NCBI GenBank assembly: GCA_002304505.1 | Contig: NCEH01000090.1 | Coordinates: forward strand, 1 to 46,851 | Direction: 5' to 3' | From: Rhizobiales bacterium 32-66-11 | GTDB taxonomy: Bacteria; Pseudomonadota; Alphaproteobacteria; Rhizobiales; Xanthobacteraceae | Length of the DNA: 46,851 bases | In this document: positions 26,390 to 33,767 of the stretch, in pieces | Layout: the number at the start of each line of letters is the position of its first letter | How positions within the stretch are numbered: position 1 is the first letter of the stretch | Notes under the pieces: model-generated | Told to the model about the DNA's origin: nothing | The model's input: the letters and a program-made list of their open reading frames with translations, nothing else | The model's database searches: none | Made by a program: the position numbers and the translations under genes

Positions 26390-27529
26390 TCATACGTTGC
26401 GCGCGCGCCGGCTCGCGCCCACCCGCGGCAGCATGCCCGGCAGCATGGGACGCAGTCCCGCCCAAACTGCCACATCGCTGGTATCGAGCTTCGGAAAATG
26501 CCGCCGGGTCCAGTCGACAAGGGGCGCGATGCGATCGGCGCGGACATCGCGATTGTAGCCGTTCAGTTCCGCGGTGCCGGCGACGCGGAAGCGCGTGTCG
26601 CCGAGGCGGCTGGTGACGATCTTCGCCGCATCGTCCAGCAGGGCGACGCGCGGCGCCCGGTCCACGTCCTCCGGCTTCACCGCGACGGTGATCGAATAGC
26701 CCTTCACCGGATAGACATTGAGCCGCTCCCCGACGAGGGCGGCGATCTGCCGGCTGCCGACGCCGGCGCAGATGACCACTTGGTCGGCAGCGAGGGCGCC
26801 TTTGGCCTGGGCGTCGTCCACACCTTGCCACTCCACCACGCGTCCGCCCTCCGCCTCGCGGATCGCCCCCACCTCGACGCCGTGGACGAACCGGCCGCCC
26901 AGGCGTGCGCAGGCCTGGGCGAGGCCGCGTGTGAACCGGCAGATGTCCCCCGAAGCATCCCGCGGGGTGAAGAAGCCGCCGTGGAACGTGCCGTCCAGGG
27001 TCGGCTCGATGGTCCTGATTTCCTCCGGCGTCACCGGCTCGCGCTCAAGTCCGCCACGCTTCAGCAGGGCGTTCACCTTGGCGGCATGGGCGAAGCTCGC
27101 CGAGTCGCGATACACATGCATGAGCCCGCGCTTCTCGAGATCGAACGCAATGCCCTCGCGCGCGGCAATCTCGAACAGGTGCCGCCGCGCCTCGATGGCA
27201 AGCCGGACCGTCTCGACGGTGTTCTCCTCATATCTGCGGATCTGGCCGATGAATTCCGCGAGCCAGGACATCTTGTGCCAGCTGGGCTTGGGGTTCAGCA
27301 GAAGCGGCGCGGATCGCGTGAAGATCCAGCGCAGTCCGTGGGCGACGTTGGACCACTGGTTCCACACTTCCGCGTTGCTGGCGGAAAGCTGCCCGCCATT
27401 GGCGAAGGATGTCTCGAGCGCGGCGTAGGGGTGGCGCTCCAGCACCGTGACAGCGTGTCCGCGCCGCAGCAGGGCATAGGCAGTTGTGACGCCGGTGATG
27501 CCGGCGCCGATCACGATCGCATGTCCCAT
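26390..27529 (-). CDS. FAD-dependent amino-acid oxidoreductase (DadA/glycine-oxidase-like), riboswitch-controlled
   Basis: 379 residues from MGHAIVIGAGITGVTTAYALLRRGHAVTVLER, an N-terminal FAD-binding Rossmann motif (GxGxxG at about 8-13, Glu about 31). The rest fits the DAO superfamily, DadA branch: FANGGQLSASNAEVWNQWSN, HGVEVGAI, VVICAGVGSR and a C-terminal DVAVWAGLRPMLPGMLPRVGAS. Such enzymes oxidise D-amino acids, glycine or sarcosine to keto acids plus ammonia. ATG 27529 follows GGAAGAGAG; the gene begins 28 bases after a tandem glycine riboswitch, which points to glycine or a glycine-yielding compound as its substrate. It may act in the same pathway as the deacylase encoded convergently. 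Confidence 0.85.
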   Translation of the reverse strand: MGHAIVIGAGITGVTTAYALLRRGHAVTVLERHPYAALETSFANGGQLSASNAEVWNQWSNVAHGLRWIFTRSAPLLLNPKPSWHKMSWLAEFIGQIRRYEENTVETVRLAIEARRHLFEIAAREGIAFDLEKRGLMHVYRDSASFAHAAKVNALLKRGGLEREPVTPEEIRTIEPTLDGTFHGGFFTPRDASGDICRFTRGLAQACARLGGRFVHGVEVGAIREAEGGRVVEWQGVDDAQAKGALAADQVVICAGVGSRQIAALVGERLNVYPVKGYSITVAVKPEDVDRAPRVALLDDAAKIVTSRLGDTRFRVAGTAELNGYNRDVRADRIAPLVDWTRRHFPKLDTSDVAVWAGLRPMLPGMLPRVGASRRARNV

Positions 27530-27556
27530 TTTCGATGCTCTCTTCCATGACAAACG

Positions 27557-27732
27557 ACGCCCCCTCTGTCACGGAACCTGAGAGCTTCTCCGCCTGCAGC
27601 GGATATCCCCTTCGGTGGATCAGGCGAGCCTGATCTCTCTCCAGAGTGCCTGATGGATCGGTCCTTTTGCCTGAGAGTTTCCGGGGCGGTTGCTCCTTCG
27701 GCGGCGCTGGCGCGCTCTCTCCCGATCCATCG
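27557..27732 (-). ncRNA. tandem glycine riboswitch (gcvT motif)
   Basis: Read on the minus strand, both aptamers are present. Aptamer 1 (about 27732-27652) has a P1 stem GATGGATCGG/CCGATCCATC, GGGAGAGAGCG, the core GCCGAAGGAGCAA, and AAACTCTCAGGCAAAAGGAC. A short linker follows. Aptamer 2 (about 27646-27557) has CTCTGGAGAG, CACCGAAGGGG and CTCTCAGGTTCCGTGACAGA. These are the conserved bases of the glycine riboswitch. No terminator hairpin with T-run lies between it and the ATG 28 bases on, and the ribosome-binding site follows aptamer 2 closely, so control is probably at translation. Glycine-activated expression is the usual behaviour. Confidence 0.9.
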
Positions 27733-27745
27733 CAATGGCCCCCGG

Positions 27746-27773
27746 AGCATAGAGCGCCTGCCGCCCTGTTCAA
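27746..27773 (-). promoter_or_regulatory. candidate promoter of the riboswitch transcript
   Basis: On the minus strand TTGAAC (27773-27768), a 16-base spacer and TATGCT (27751-27746) form a sigma-70-like promoter whose start would fall a few bases before aptamer 1. The shared TTTTGTCTT motif abuts and overlaps the -35 box. Confidence 0.5.
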
Positions 27774-27806
27774 GACAAAAAAGGATTTGTCCCGGCGATT
27801 GTCTTA
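27771..27806. promoter_or_regulatory. three TTTGTC motifs between the riboswitch and threonine dehydratase genes
   Basis: AAGACAAAA (27772-27780), ATTTGTC (27785-27791) and TTGTCTTA (27800-27807) are packed in about 36 bases upstream of the riboswitch promoter. They share the core found in three other promoters around the MocR gene. Confidence 0.45.
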
Positions 27807-27895
27807 GCGTTTGGCTCGGCGTTGGTTCGCCGGCCCGGCTGCTTGTTGGCTGACTCGAACTCGACAACAGCACGTGCGGCTTCCTTGGAGAGCTT

Positions 27896-28054
27896 ATGAA
27901 CAGGCCCCCCGGAGGAAGCGCGAAGCTGGCCAAGATGGCCGCCAATGCCTATAAGGCCGGCGCGCGTGGCGCACGCTGTGCTGCCTGCGATGGAGCCTCC
28001 CGCAGTGTCGATGAACGATTACGTCCAGCGTATCCTGTCCGCCCGCGTCTATGA
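27896..28054 (+). CDS. possible 52-codon upstream reading frame overlapping ilvA
   Basis: ATG 27896 has a good TTGGAG ribosome-binding site at 27885-27890. The frame encodes a basic peptide starting MNRPPGGSAKLAKMAANAYK and ending RPAYPVRPRL, with its TGA at 28052-28054. It overlaps the first 14 codons of the threonine dehydratase gene, whose own start lacks a close ribosome-binding site. It could be a leader peptide allowing translational coupling, or chance. No homologue is recognised. Confidence 0.25.
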   Translation: MNRPPGGSAKLAKMAANAYKAGARGARCAACDGASRSVDERLRPAYPVRPRL

Positions 28055-29528
28055 CGTCGCCATAGAAAGCCCCCTCGATCTGATGCCGCGCCTGTCCGAG
28101 CGGCTGGGGGCGCAGGTGCATCTCAAACGCGAGGATCTGCAGCCGGTCTTCTCGTTCAAATTGCGCGGCGCCTACAACAAGCTCGTGCGATTGCCGCGCG
28201 CGGTCCTCGACCGCGGCGTGATTTGCGCGTCGGCCGGCAATCATGCGCAAGGCGTCGCGCTGGCGGCGAAAAAGCTCGGCGTGGACGCGATCATCGTGAT
28301 GCCGCGCACGACGCCGAGCATCAAGATCGAAGCGGTGAAGCGGCTCGGCGGAACCGTCGTGCTGCACGGGGACGCGTTCGACGAAGCACAGCTCAAGGCC
28401 AAGGAAATCCAGGGCGAGCGGGACCTGACCTTCATCCATCCGTTCGACGACCCGGACGTGATCGCCGGCCAGGGCACCCTGGGCATGGAGATCCTGCGCC
28501 AGCATCCCGATCCCATCGAGGCGATCTTCGTGCCGATCGGCGGCGGCGGGCTGGCCGCGGGCGTTGCGGCCTTCGTGAAGTTCCTGAGCCCGTCCACCAA
28601 GGTCATCGGCGTCGAGCCGACGGATGCGGCCAGCATGAAGGCGGCGCTCGCCGCCGGTGAACTGGTCATGCTCGACCAGGTGGGCCTGTTCGCCGATGGC
28701 GTGGCGGTGCGCCAGGTGGGTCGGGAGACGTTCCGCCTCTGCCGGGAATTCCTGGACGAGGTCGTCACCGCCGACACCGACGCCATCTGCGCCGCCATCA
28801 AGGACATCTTCGACGATACGCGGATGATCGCGGAGCCCTCGGGCGCGCTGAGCCTCGCCGGCCTGAAGGCCTATGTGGAGCGCGGCGGGGCGCGCACCGG
28901 CAGCCTCATCGCCATCAACAGCGGTGCCAATCTCAATTTCGACCGCCTGCGCACCATCGCCGAGCGGGCGGAAGTGGGCGAGCACAGGGAAGCCTTGCTG
29001 GCGGTCACCATCCCCGAGACCCCCGGCAGCTACCGCCAGTTCATCCGCACCCTCGGCACGCGCTCCATCACCGAGTTCAATTATCGCTTCGCCGGGCCGG
29101 ATGCACCGGCGCGCATCTTCGTCGGCATCGGGCTTGCGAACGGCGAGAAGGAGAAGCAGGAGGTCATCGCCCTGCTGCGCGGCGTCGGCTATGAGGTGAT
29201 GGACCTCAGCGACAACGAGATGGCGAAGGTCCATGTCCGCTACATGGTGGGCGGCCGCGTGCCGGGGCTGGGCAACGAGCTCATCTATCGCTTCGAATTC
29301 CCCGAGCGGCCGGGCGCACTGTCCCGCTTCCTGGAGAGCCTTGCGCCGGAATGGAACATCTCGCTGTTCCATTATCGCAATCACGGCGCCGACCACGGGC
29401 GCGTTCTCGCGGGAATCCAGGTGGCGCCGGACACGCTGACGCGGTTCACGCAATGGCTGGAGAGCCTCGGCTATCCCTATTGGGACGAAACCCCCAATCC
29501 CGCCTATCGCCAGTTCCTGGCCGGCTAG
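28011..29528 (+). CDS. ilvA: threonine dehydratase, biosynthetic type with two ACT-like domains
   Basis: 505 residues from MNDYVQRILSARVYDVAIESPLDLMPRLSERLG. The PLP domain has KREDLQPVFSFKLRGAYNK with the PLP lysine in SFKLRGAY, SAGNHAQGVA and the glycine loop PIGGGGLAAG. The C-terminal 180 residues hold two ACT-like regulatory units beginning LLAVTIPETPGSYRQF and LIYRFEFPERPGALSRF, as in feedback-inhibited IlvA. It deaminates threonine to 2-oxobutanoate for isoleucine synthesis. The frame is open 22 codons further upstream; the chosen start matches the usual length. It is divergent from the glycine-riboswitch gene and shares its promoter region, which hints at linked threonine/glycine control. 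Confidence 0.9.
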   Translation: MNDYVQRILSARVYDVAIESPLDLMPRLSERLGAQVHLKREDLQPVFSFKLRGAYNKLVRLPRAVLDRGVICASAGNHAQGVALAAKKLGVDAIIVMPRTTPSIKIEAVKRLGGTVVLHGDAFDEAQLKAKEIQGERDLTFIHPFDDPDVIAGQGTLGMEILRQHPDPIEAIFVPIGGGGLAAGVAAFVKFLSPSTKVIGVEPTDAASMKAALAAGELVMLDQVGLFADGVAVRQVGRETFRLCREFLDEVVTADTDAICAAIKDIFDDTRMIAEPSGALSLAGLKAYVERGGARTGSLIAINSGANLNFDRLRTIAERAEVGEHREALLAVTIPETPGSYRQFIRTLGTRSITEFNYRFAGPDAPARIFVGIGLANGEKEKQEVIALLRGVGYEVMDLSDNEMAKVHVRYMVGGRVPGLGNELIYRFEFPERPGALSRFLESLAPEWNISLFHYRNHGADHGRVLAGIQVAPDTLTRFTQWLESLGYPYWDETPNPAYRQFLAG

Positions 29529-29537
29529 AGCGGGGTC

Positions 29538-29562
29538 GCGCGAAGCGGAAACCGGTTCGCGC
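29538..29562. terminator. inverted repeat between convergent ilvA and L,D-transpeptidase genes
   Basis: GCGCGAAGCGG and CCGGTTCGCGC form an 11-bp stem with one mismatch around AAA, ten bases after the ilvA stop. Short repeats of this kind between genes are common in Rhizobiales; it may serve as a bidirectional terminator. Confidence 0.4.
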
Positions 29563-29587
29563 GAAACCATTCTATGTCGATCAGCCC

Positions 29588-30298
29588 TCAGGCAGGCAGC
29601 ACGACCACCTTGGTCTTGACCGGCGTGCGGTCATACAATTCGATCATGTCCTGGCTGAGCAGGCCGACGCAGCCGCTCGTGACGCCGGAGCCGATCGATT
29701 CCGGATCGCTGGACGCATAGATCGTGTACAGCGTGTAGACGCCGTTCTGATAGAGATGAAGCGTGCGGGCGCCGAGGGGATTGTCGAGGCCGCCCGGCAT
29801 GCCGTTGGCCCATTTGGCCGCTTCCGGCTGGCGCTTGATCATCTCCTTGGGCGGCGTCCAGGTCGCCCATTCGCTCTTGCGCCCGACATAGGCGTCGCCG
29901 TTCCACAGGAACCCGGCGCGGCCGACATTGGCGCCATAGCGCGTGGCCTTGCCGTCCTCCTCGACCCGATAGACGTAGTAATTGCTGGGATCGACGATGA
30001 TCGTGCCGACCGCTTCCTTGGTCTCGTAGGGAACGGTCTTGCGGAAATATTTAGGATTGACCTTGGCGACATCGACCGCCGGGATCGGAAATTTCTCATT
30101 GGGCAGCGGCCCGTAGACCTTCTGCGCCTCGGCGACGCTCATATAGTCGGTGGTCGAGCAACCGGCCAGCGCCAGCGCGCCGAGGCTGACGGCAGAGCCG
30201 GCGAGAAACGACCGGCGGGTGAGAAGCCCTGCCCCGCGCCCGAGCGGAGCGCGCGCGTTCCCCGTGCCGGCATCGGCGTTCCGAGCGTCCATCATCAT
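29588..30298 (-). CDS. L,D-transpeptidase (YkuD family) lipoprotein
   Basis: 236 residues from the first of three adjacent ATG codons (30298). The N-terminus TRRSFLAGSAVSLGALALAGC combines a twin-arginine-like start with a lipobox LAGC, so the mature protein should be anchored to a membrane facing the periplasm. The YkuD domain (about 95-236) includes VGRAGFLWNGDAYVGRKSEWATWTPP, NPLGARTLHLYQNG and the catalytic Cys in SGVTSGCVGLLSQDMIELYDRTPVKTKVVVLP. Such enzymes make 3-3 peptidoglycan cross-links or attach lipoproteins. The usual Arg after the catalytic Cys (SGCIRM) is replaced by Gly (SGCVGL), which is unusual. Neighbouring genes give no functional hint. Confidence 0.82.
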   Translation of the reverse strand: MMMDARNADAGTGNARAPLGRGAGLLTRRSFLAGSAVSLGALALAGCSTTDYMSVAEAQKVYGPLPNEKFPIPAVDVAKVNPKYFRKTVPYETKEAVGTIIVDPSNYYVYRVEEDGKATRYGANVGRAGFLWNGDAYVGRKSEWATWTPPKEMIKRQPEAAKWANGMPGGLDNPLGARTLHLYQNGVYTLYTIYASSDPESIGSGVTSGCVGLLSQDMIELYDRTPVKTKVVVLPA

Positions 30299-30599
30299 GA
30301 TCCTGAAACTTCCCGTGTCCTGCTGCCCGGTGAGATGATACCCATCCTCCATCCGCCGGGCGTCTTTCCGGGCAGACATTGCCGCCACTCGGCCCGGCTG
30401 GCAAGCTCTGGCTCAAGTGCAAAAATAAGCTCAAATCCCATCGGGACTTATGCGGACCGCCGTTCGTTCGCCCCCGCACCATCTCACAAATCCGCGCCCC
30501 GTCTTGCGCCGAAAGCGTGGCCGCAGGGGGTGGGCGAAGGGGTGCCCGCGATCCGGCGCGCCGTCCCCGGCGTCCGGATCGCGATCGCCTCCCAGTCCC
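30299..30599. other. 301-bp intergenic stretch (L,D-transpeptidase / gamma-glutamyltransferase)
   Basis: No supported coding frame. The part next to the transpeptidase gene (about 30420-30450) is AT-rich and probably holds its promoter. The other end carries the strong hairpin listed separately, just downstream of the gamma-glutamyltransferase stop. Confidence 0.4.
30547..30583 (-). terminator. hairpin downstream of the gamma-glutamyltransferase gene
   Basis: A perfect outer 10-bp stem CGCGATCCGG/CCGGATCGCG encloses an inner CGCCG/CGGCG stem. It lies 17 bases after the gamma-glutamyltransferase stop on the minus strand, with no T-run. Confidence 0.5.
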
Positions 30600-32195
30600 T
30601 CAGAGCCCCGCCGCGCCGCCGTCCGCGCGCGGGTCGTGGGCGCCTTCCAGATGGCCGCGCGGATGCAGGATCACCGCTCCGGCATGGCCCATGGTGTCGC
30701 TATAAGCTTCCGGCAGCACCTCCAGCACATGGCCGGCTCGCTCCAGGTCGCGCACCAGATCGGGATCGAAGCGCGATTCCAGCCGCAGGCTGGTGGTGAG
30801 CGAGCCCCAGGTGCGGCCCAGCAGCCAGCGCGGCGCCGCGATCGCATCGCCCAGCGCTTCGCCGAACAGCACATGGCGGGTGAATACCGCCGCCTGGGTC
30901 TGCGGTTGGCCCTCCCCGCCCATGGTGCCATAGGCCATGATGCGCCCGTCGCGCAGCACCGCCAGCGCCGGGTTGAGGGTGTGGAACGGCCGCCGGCCGG
31001 GCTGGAGCGGGTTCACCGCCTTGGGATCGAGCGAGAAGCTGGCGCCGCGATTCTGCATCAGCACGCCGGTCGCCGGCAGCACGCAGCCGGAGCCGAACTC
31101 GAAGAAGATCGACTGGATATAGGAGACCACGAGGCCCGAGCTGTCCGCCGCGCCGAGCCAGATGGTATCGCCCGGCTGCGCCGGCTGCGGCCAGGGCAAG
31201 GCGCGGTGCATGTCGATCTTCGCCGCGTCCGCGCCGAGTGCGGCGGGCGAGAGCAAAGCCGCGATATCGTGCTTCAGCTGGTCGAAGTCGCACACAACCT
31301 TGTCGCGCACCAGAAACGCCCGCTTGGTGGCCTCCACCAGGCCATGCACATGGGCGAAGCCCTCGCCCCGCGTCACGCCGAGCCGCTCGAACAGGCCGAG
31401 AATCAGCAGCGAGGCGAGCCCCTGGGTGGGCGGCGGCGCATTATAGAGCGTGCCGCAGGCGAGCGTCAGCGACAGCGGCGCGCGCACCACCGCGCGATAG
31501 GCGAGAAGGTCTTCCCGCGTCACCGGCGCGCCGATGCGCTCCAGGTCGGAGGCGATCTCGCGCCCCACGTCGCCGCGATAGAAATCGTCGAGCCCGGCCC
31601 GCGCCAGATGCTCCAGCGTATCGCCGAGCGTGCGCTGGGCCAGCACCTGCCCCAGCTCCGGCACCTTGCCGCCGGGCATGAAGGTTTCGGCAAAGCCGGG
31701 GGAGGCGTCCATCTCCCCCTTCTTCTCGGCGGTCAGGCGCACTTGCGAAGCGGTCACCGGCACGCCGTTGCGGGCATGGAGGATCGCCGGCTCCAGCAGG
31801 CGGGCGAGGCTGAGCTTGCCGCCGAAGCTGCGCGCCGCCTCCAAGGCCAGTTCCCAGCCGCCGACCGCGCCCGGCACGGTGAGCGCGGCGAGCGGCCCGC
31901 GCTGGGGAATCGTCTCGCACTCCCGCTCGCGATAGAAAGCCTGCGTCGCCTTCGCCCCGGCGAAGCCGCACGCCTCGATATAGCGCACGCGGCCCGAGGG
32001 CTCGCGGATCAGCCAGAAGCCGTCGCCGCCGAGGTGATTCATATGGGGATAGACCACGGCGATGGCGGCGGCGGTGGCGATCGCCGCCTCGATGGCGTTG
32101 CCGCCTTCCCGCAGGATCTCGCGGCCGGCTTCCACCGCCAGGGCGTGGGGGGCGGCCACCATGCCGCGGCCGGCATGCGTGCTCTCGTGGATCAT
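30600..32195 (-). CDS. gamma-glutamyltransferase-family protein
   Basis: 531 residues from MIHESTHAGRGMVAAPHALAVEAGREILREGGNAIEAAIATAA, the standard N-terminal signature. The start follows GGAGG by five bases; the longer frame upstream is not family-like. The autoprocessing nucleophile Thr is expected at residue 344 in PGDTIWLGAADSSGLVVSYIQS, and FGSGCVLPATG, RPFHTLNPALAVLRDGRIMAYGTMGGEGQPQTQ follow. No signal peptide is present, so unlike periplasmic Ggt this copy appears cytoplasmic. Cytoplasmic relatives act on gamma-glutamyl conjugates, cephalosporin-like side chains or other N-acyl amides. It stands alone on its strand. Confidence 0.82.
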   Translation of the reverse strand: MIHESTHAGRGMVAAPHALAVEAGREILREGGNAIEAAIATAAAIAVVYPHMNHLGGDGFWLIREPSGRVRYIEACGFAGAKATQAFYRERECETIPQRGPLAALTVPGAVGGWELALEAARSFGGKLSLARLLEPAILHARNGVPVTASQVRLTAEKKGEMDASPGFAETFMPGGKVPELGQVLAQRTLGDTLEHLARAGLDDFYRGDVGREIASDLERIGAPVTREDLLAYRAVVRAPLSLTLACGTLYNAPPPTQGLASLLILGLFERLGVTRGEGFAHVHGLVEATKRAFLVRDKVVCDFDQLKHDIAALLSPAALGADAAKIDMHRALPWPQPAQPGDTIWLGAADSSGLVVSYIQSIFFEFGSGCVLPATGVLMQNRGASFSLDPKAVNPLQPGRRPFHTLNPALAVLRDGRIMAYGTMGGEGQPQTQAAVFTRHVLFGEALGDAIAAPRWLLGRTWGSLTTSLRLESRFDPDLVRDLERAGHVLEVLPEAYSDTMGHAGAVILHPRGHLEGAHDPRADGGAAGL

Positions 32196-32411
32196 TTCAT
32201 CCTCCACCCGGCGGGTCCTGCGGGCGCCGGTGCCGGCGCCGTGACGTCGTCGGCGTTGCGTCTTGCGGCTGCGGGCAATAAAGCATGGGGGGACGGAGGC
32301 AACCGACATTTTCGCACGCCGCCGGCGCTTCGGGGGAAGCGGCCGGGCAGCGCATGGCGGATGCCGCACCAAAACAAGCCCGCGCCAGCGCGCGGACGGC
32401 AGGAGATGAGG

Positions 32412-32645
32412 ATGCAGGAGCAGGTAAAGGGCCGGCACATGCTGACCGTGGCAAGCGCCACTTTGTTCGTGGCGTGCCAGACCGTCGCGACGGCGATCGC
32501 CGCCGGCTGGGCGCTCGGCGGGCTCTTCAACCTCGGCACCATCGGCGAATATGTGCTGATGGCCCTGTTCACGGTCCCGGCGCTCTATCTCACGCTGATC
32601 TATGCCCGCAAGGCCGCCCAGGCCGAGGCCGTCGCGCCCTATTGA
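32412..32645 (+). CDS. small two-helix membrane protein
   Basis: 77 residues from MQEQVKGRHMLTVASATLFV. ATG 32412 has AGGAG six bases upstream; an ATG two codons earlier sits directly on that site. Two hydrophobic helices (about 10-35 and 45-67) are joined by GLFNLGTIGEY. It is divergent from the gamma-glutamyltransferase and convergent with the next membrane protein. No family was recognised and no function can be given. Confidence 0.55.
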   Translation: MQEQVKGRHMLTVASATLFVACQTVATAIAAGWALGGLFNLGTIGEYVLMALFTVPALYLTLIYARKAAQAEAVAPY

Positions 32646-32691
32646 GCCCGTGCGGGCGCCAGTGCGGGCGTCCTTGCCCGCCCCCGCCCGG

Positions 32692-33552
32692 TCAGCGGAT
32701 CGCCTTGCGATAGAGATGCCAGGTGGCGTGGCCGAGCACCGGCATGACCACGATCAGCCCGATCAGCCCCGGCAGTGCGCCGAGCAGCAGCGCGCCGGCG
32801 ACGATCAGGCCCCAGGCGAGCATCGGCAAGGGATTGAGCAGCACTACGTCCATTGAGGCGCGCACCGCCGTGCCCATCGACACCCGCCGGTCGATCAAAA
32901 GCGGAAACGACACCACGGAGATGGTGAGCACCACCACCGCGAACACCGCCCCCACCGACACGCCGAAAATGATCAGCGCCCAGCCGGCCGGGGTGGTGAA
33001 CACGGCATCCGCGAAGGCGGCGAGCGAGACCGGCATCTGCGGCCCGAGCGTTGCGGCATAGATCGCCATGGCGGCCACCAGCCACAGGCCGAAGATGAGC
33101 GTGAGAACCAGGCCGAGTTCCAGCATCGGGGCGAGCGAGGGCGAGGCGAACACCTTGAAGCCGTCGCGCCAGGAGAGCGGCAACCCCTGTTCGCGCCGCC
33201 GGCTCATCTCATAGAGCCCGGCCGCCGCGAACGGGCCGATGAGGGCAAAGCCCGACACCAGCGGAAACAGCAGCGGCCACATGCCGTAGCCGAGCGCGAT
33301 GCGCGCCAGCACGAGGCCGGCCAGCGGGTAGACCACGCAGATGAAGACGATGTCGCTGCGGCAGGCGCCGAAATCGCTCATGCCGCGCCGCAGGCTGTCC
33401 CAAAGATCGCCGTAGGTGATGCGCCGCGCGCGGGGCAAGGGCGCGCTGATCGCCTCTCGCGGGGGGACAAACGCCGCCCCCGCCGCCCGCGCGGCGTTGA
33501 ACGTCAGCCGCACCTGGTCGGCGCTCCACTCAACTGGATTGCGGATGGTCAT
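32692..33552 (-). CDS. DUF2189-type integral membrane protein
   Basis: 286 residues from MTIRNPVEWSADQVRLTFNAARAAG. After a soluble start, the repeated family pattern is visible: ITYGDLWDSLRRGMSDFGACRSDIVFICVVYPLAGLVLARIAL, LLFPLVSGFALIGPFAAAGLYEMSRRREQGLPLSWRDGFKVF and further helices to LPGLIGLIVVMPVLGHATWHLYRKAI. This fits DUF2189, seen in many alphaproteobacteria beside cytochrome oxidase or stress genes. Six membrane segments are likely. The role is unknown. Confidence 0.8.
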   Translation of the reverse strand: MTIRNPVEWSADQVRLTFNAARAAGAAFVPPREAISAPLPRARRITYGDLWDSLRRGMSDFGACRSDIVFICVVYPLAGLVLARIALGYGMWPLLFPLVSGFALIGPFAAAGLYEMSRRREQGLPLSWRDGFKVFASPSLAPMLELGLVLTLIFGLWLVAAMAIYAATLGPQMPVSLAAFADAVFTTPAGWALIIFGVSVGAVFAVVVLTISVVSFPLLIDRRVSMGTAVRASMDVVLLNPLPMLAWGLIVAGALLLGALPGLIGLIVVMPVLGHATWHLYRKAIR

Positions 33553-33717
33553 GGCGCTTCCTCCCGATGATCGATCGGGACGTCGCGGAGCCGGGGGAAA
33601 GCGCACGCTGCGCAAGGCCACGAACCACGCCGCGACACCCTAGCGGCAAGTGTACGCGCCCTGCGACATCTTGTCAGCCCTGCCATGAGGCCCGCCATGA
33701 CGAATGGGAAGCGCCAT

Positions 33718-33743
33718 GGAACGGCGTCTTGCCCGCGCGCGTT
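33718..33743 (+). promoter_or_regulatory. EcfG-type general stress promoter
   Basis: GGAAC at 33718-33722, a 17-base spacer and CGTT at 33740-33743: an exact consensus match 25 bases upstream of the small gene at 33768. Confidence 0.7.
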
Positions 33744-33767
33744 CAACAGCGCAGAGAAAGGGAGACA

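Noticed and set aside
27557..27732. Intrinsic terminator controlled by the glycine riboswitch
   Set aside because: No stem followed by a T-run is seen between the second aptamer and the start codon, so transcriptional control was not called.
27894..29570. Very long minus-strand frame (558 codons) opposite ilvA
   Set aside because: Composition is His/Asp/Gly/Arg-rich antisense of a clearly recognisable threonine dehydratase; no family pattern.
30450..32411. Long plus-strand frame ending in the 77-residue membrane protein
   Set aside because: Everything upstream of 32412 is antisense to the gamma-glutamyltransferase; only the C-terminal part has its own ribosome-binding site and plausible helices.
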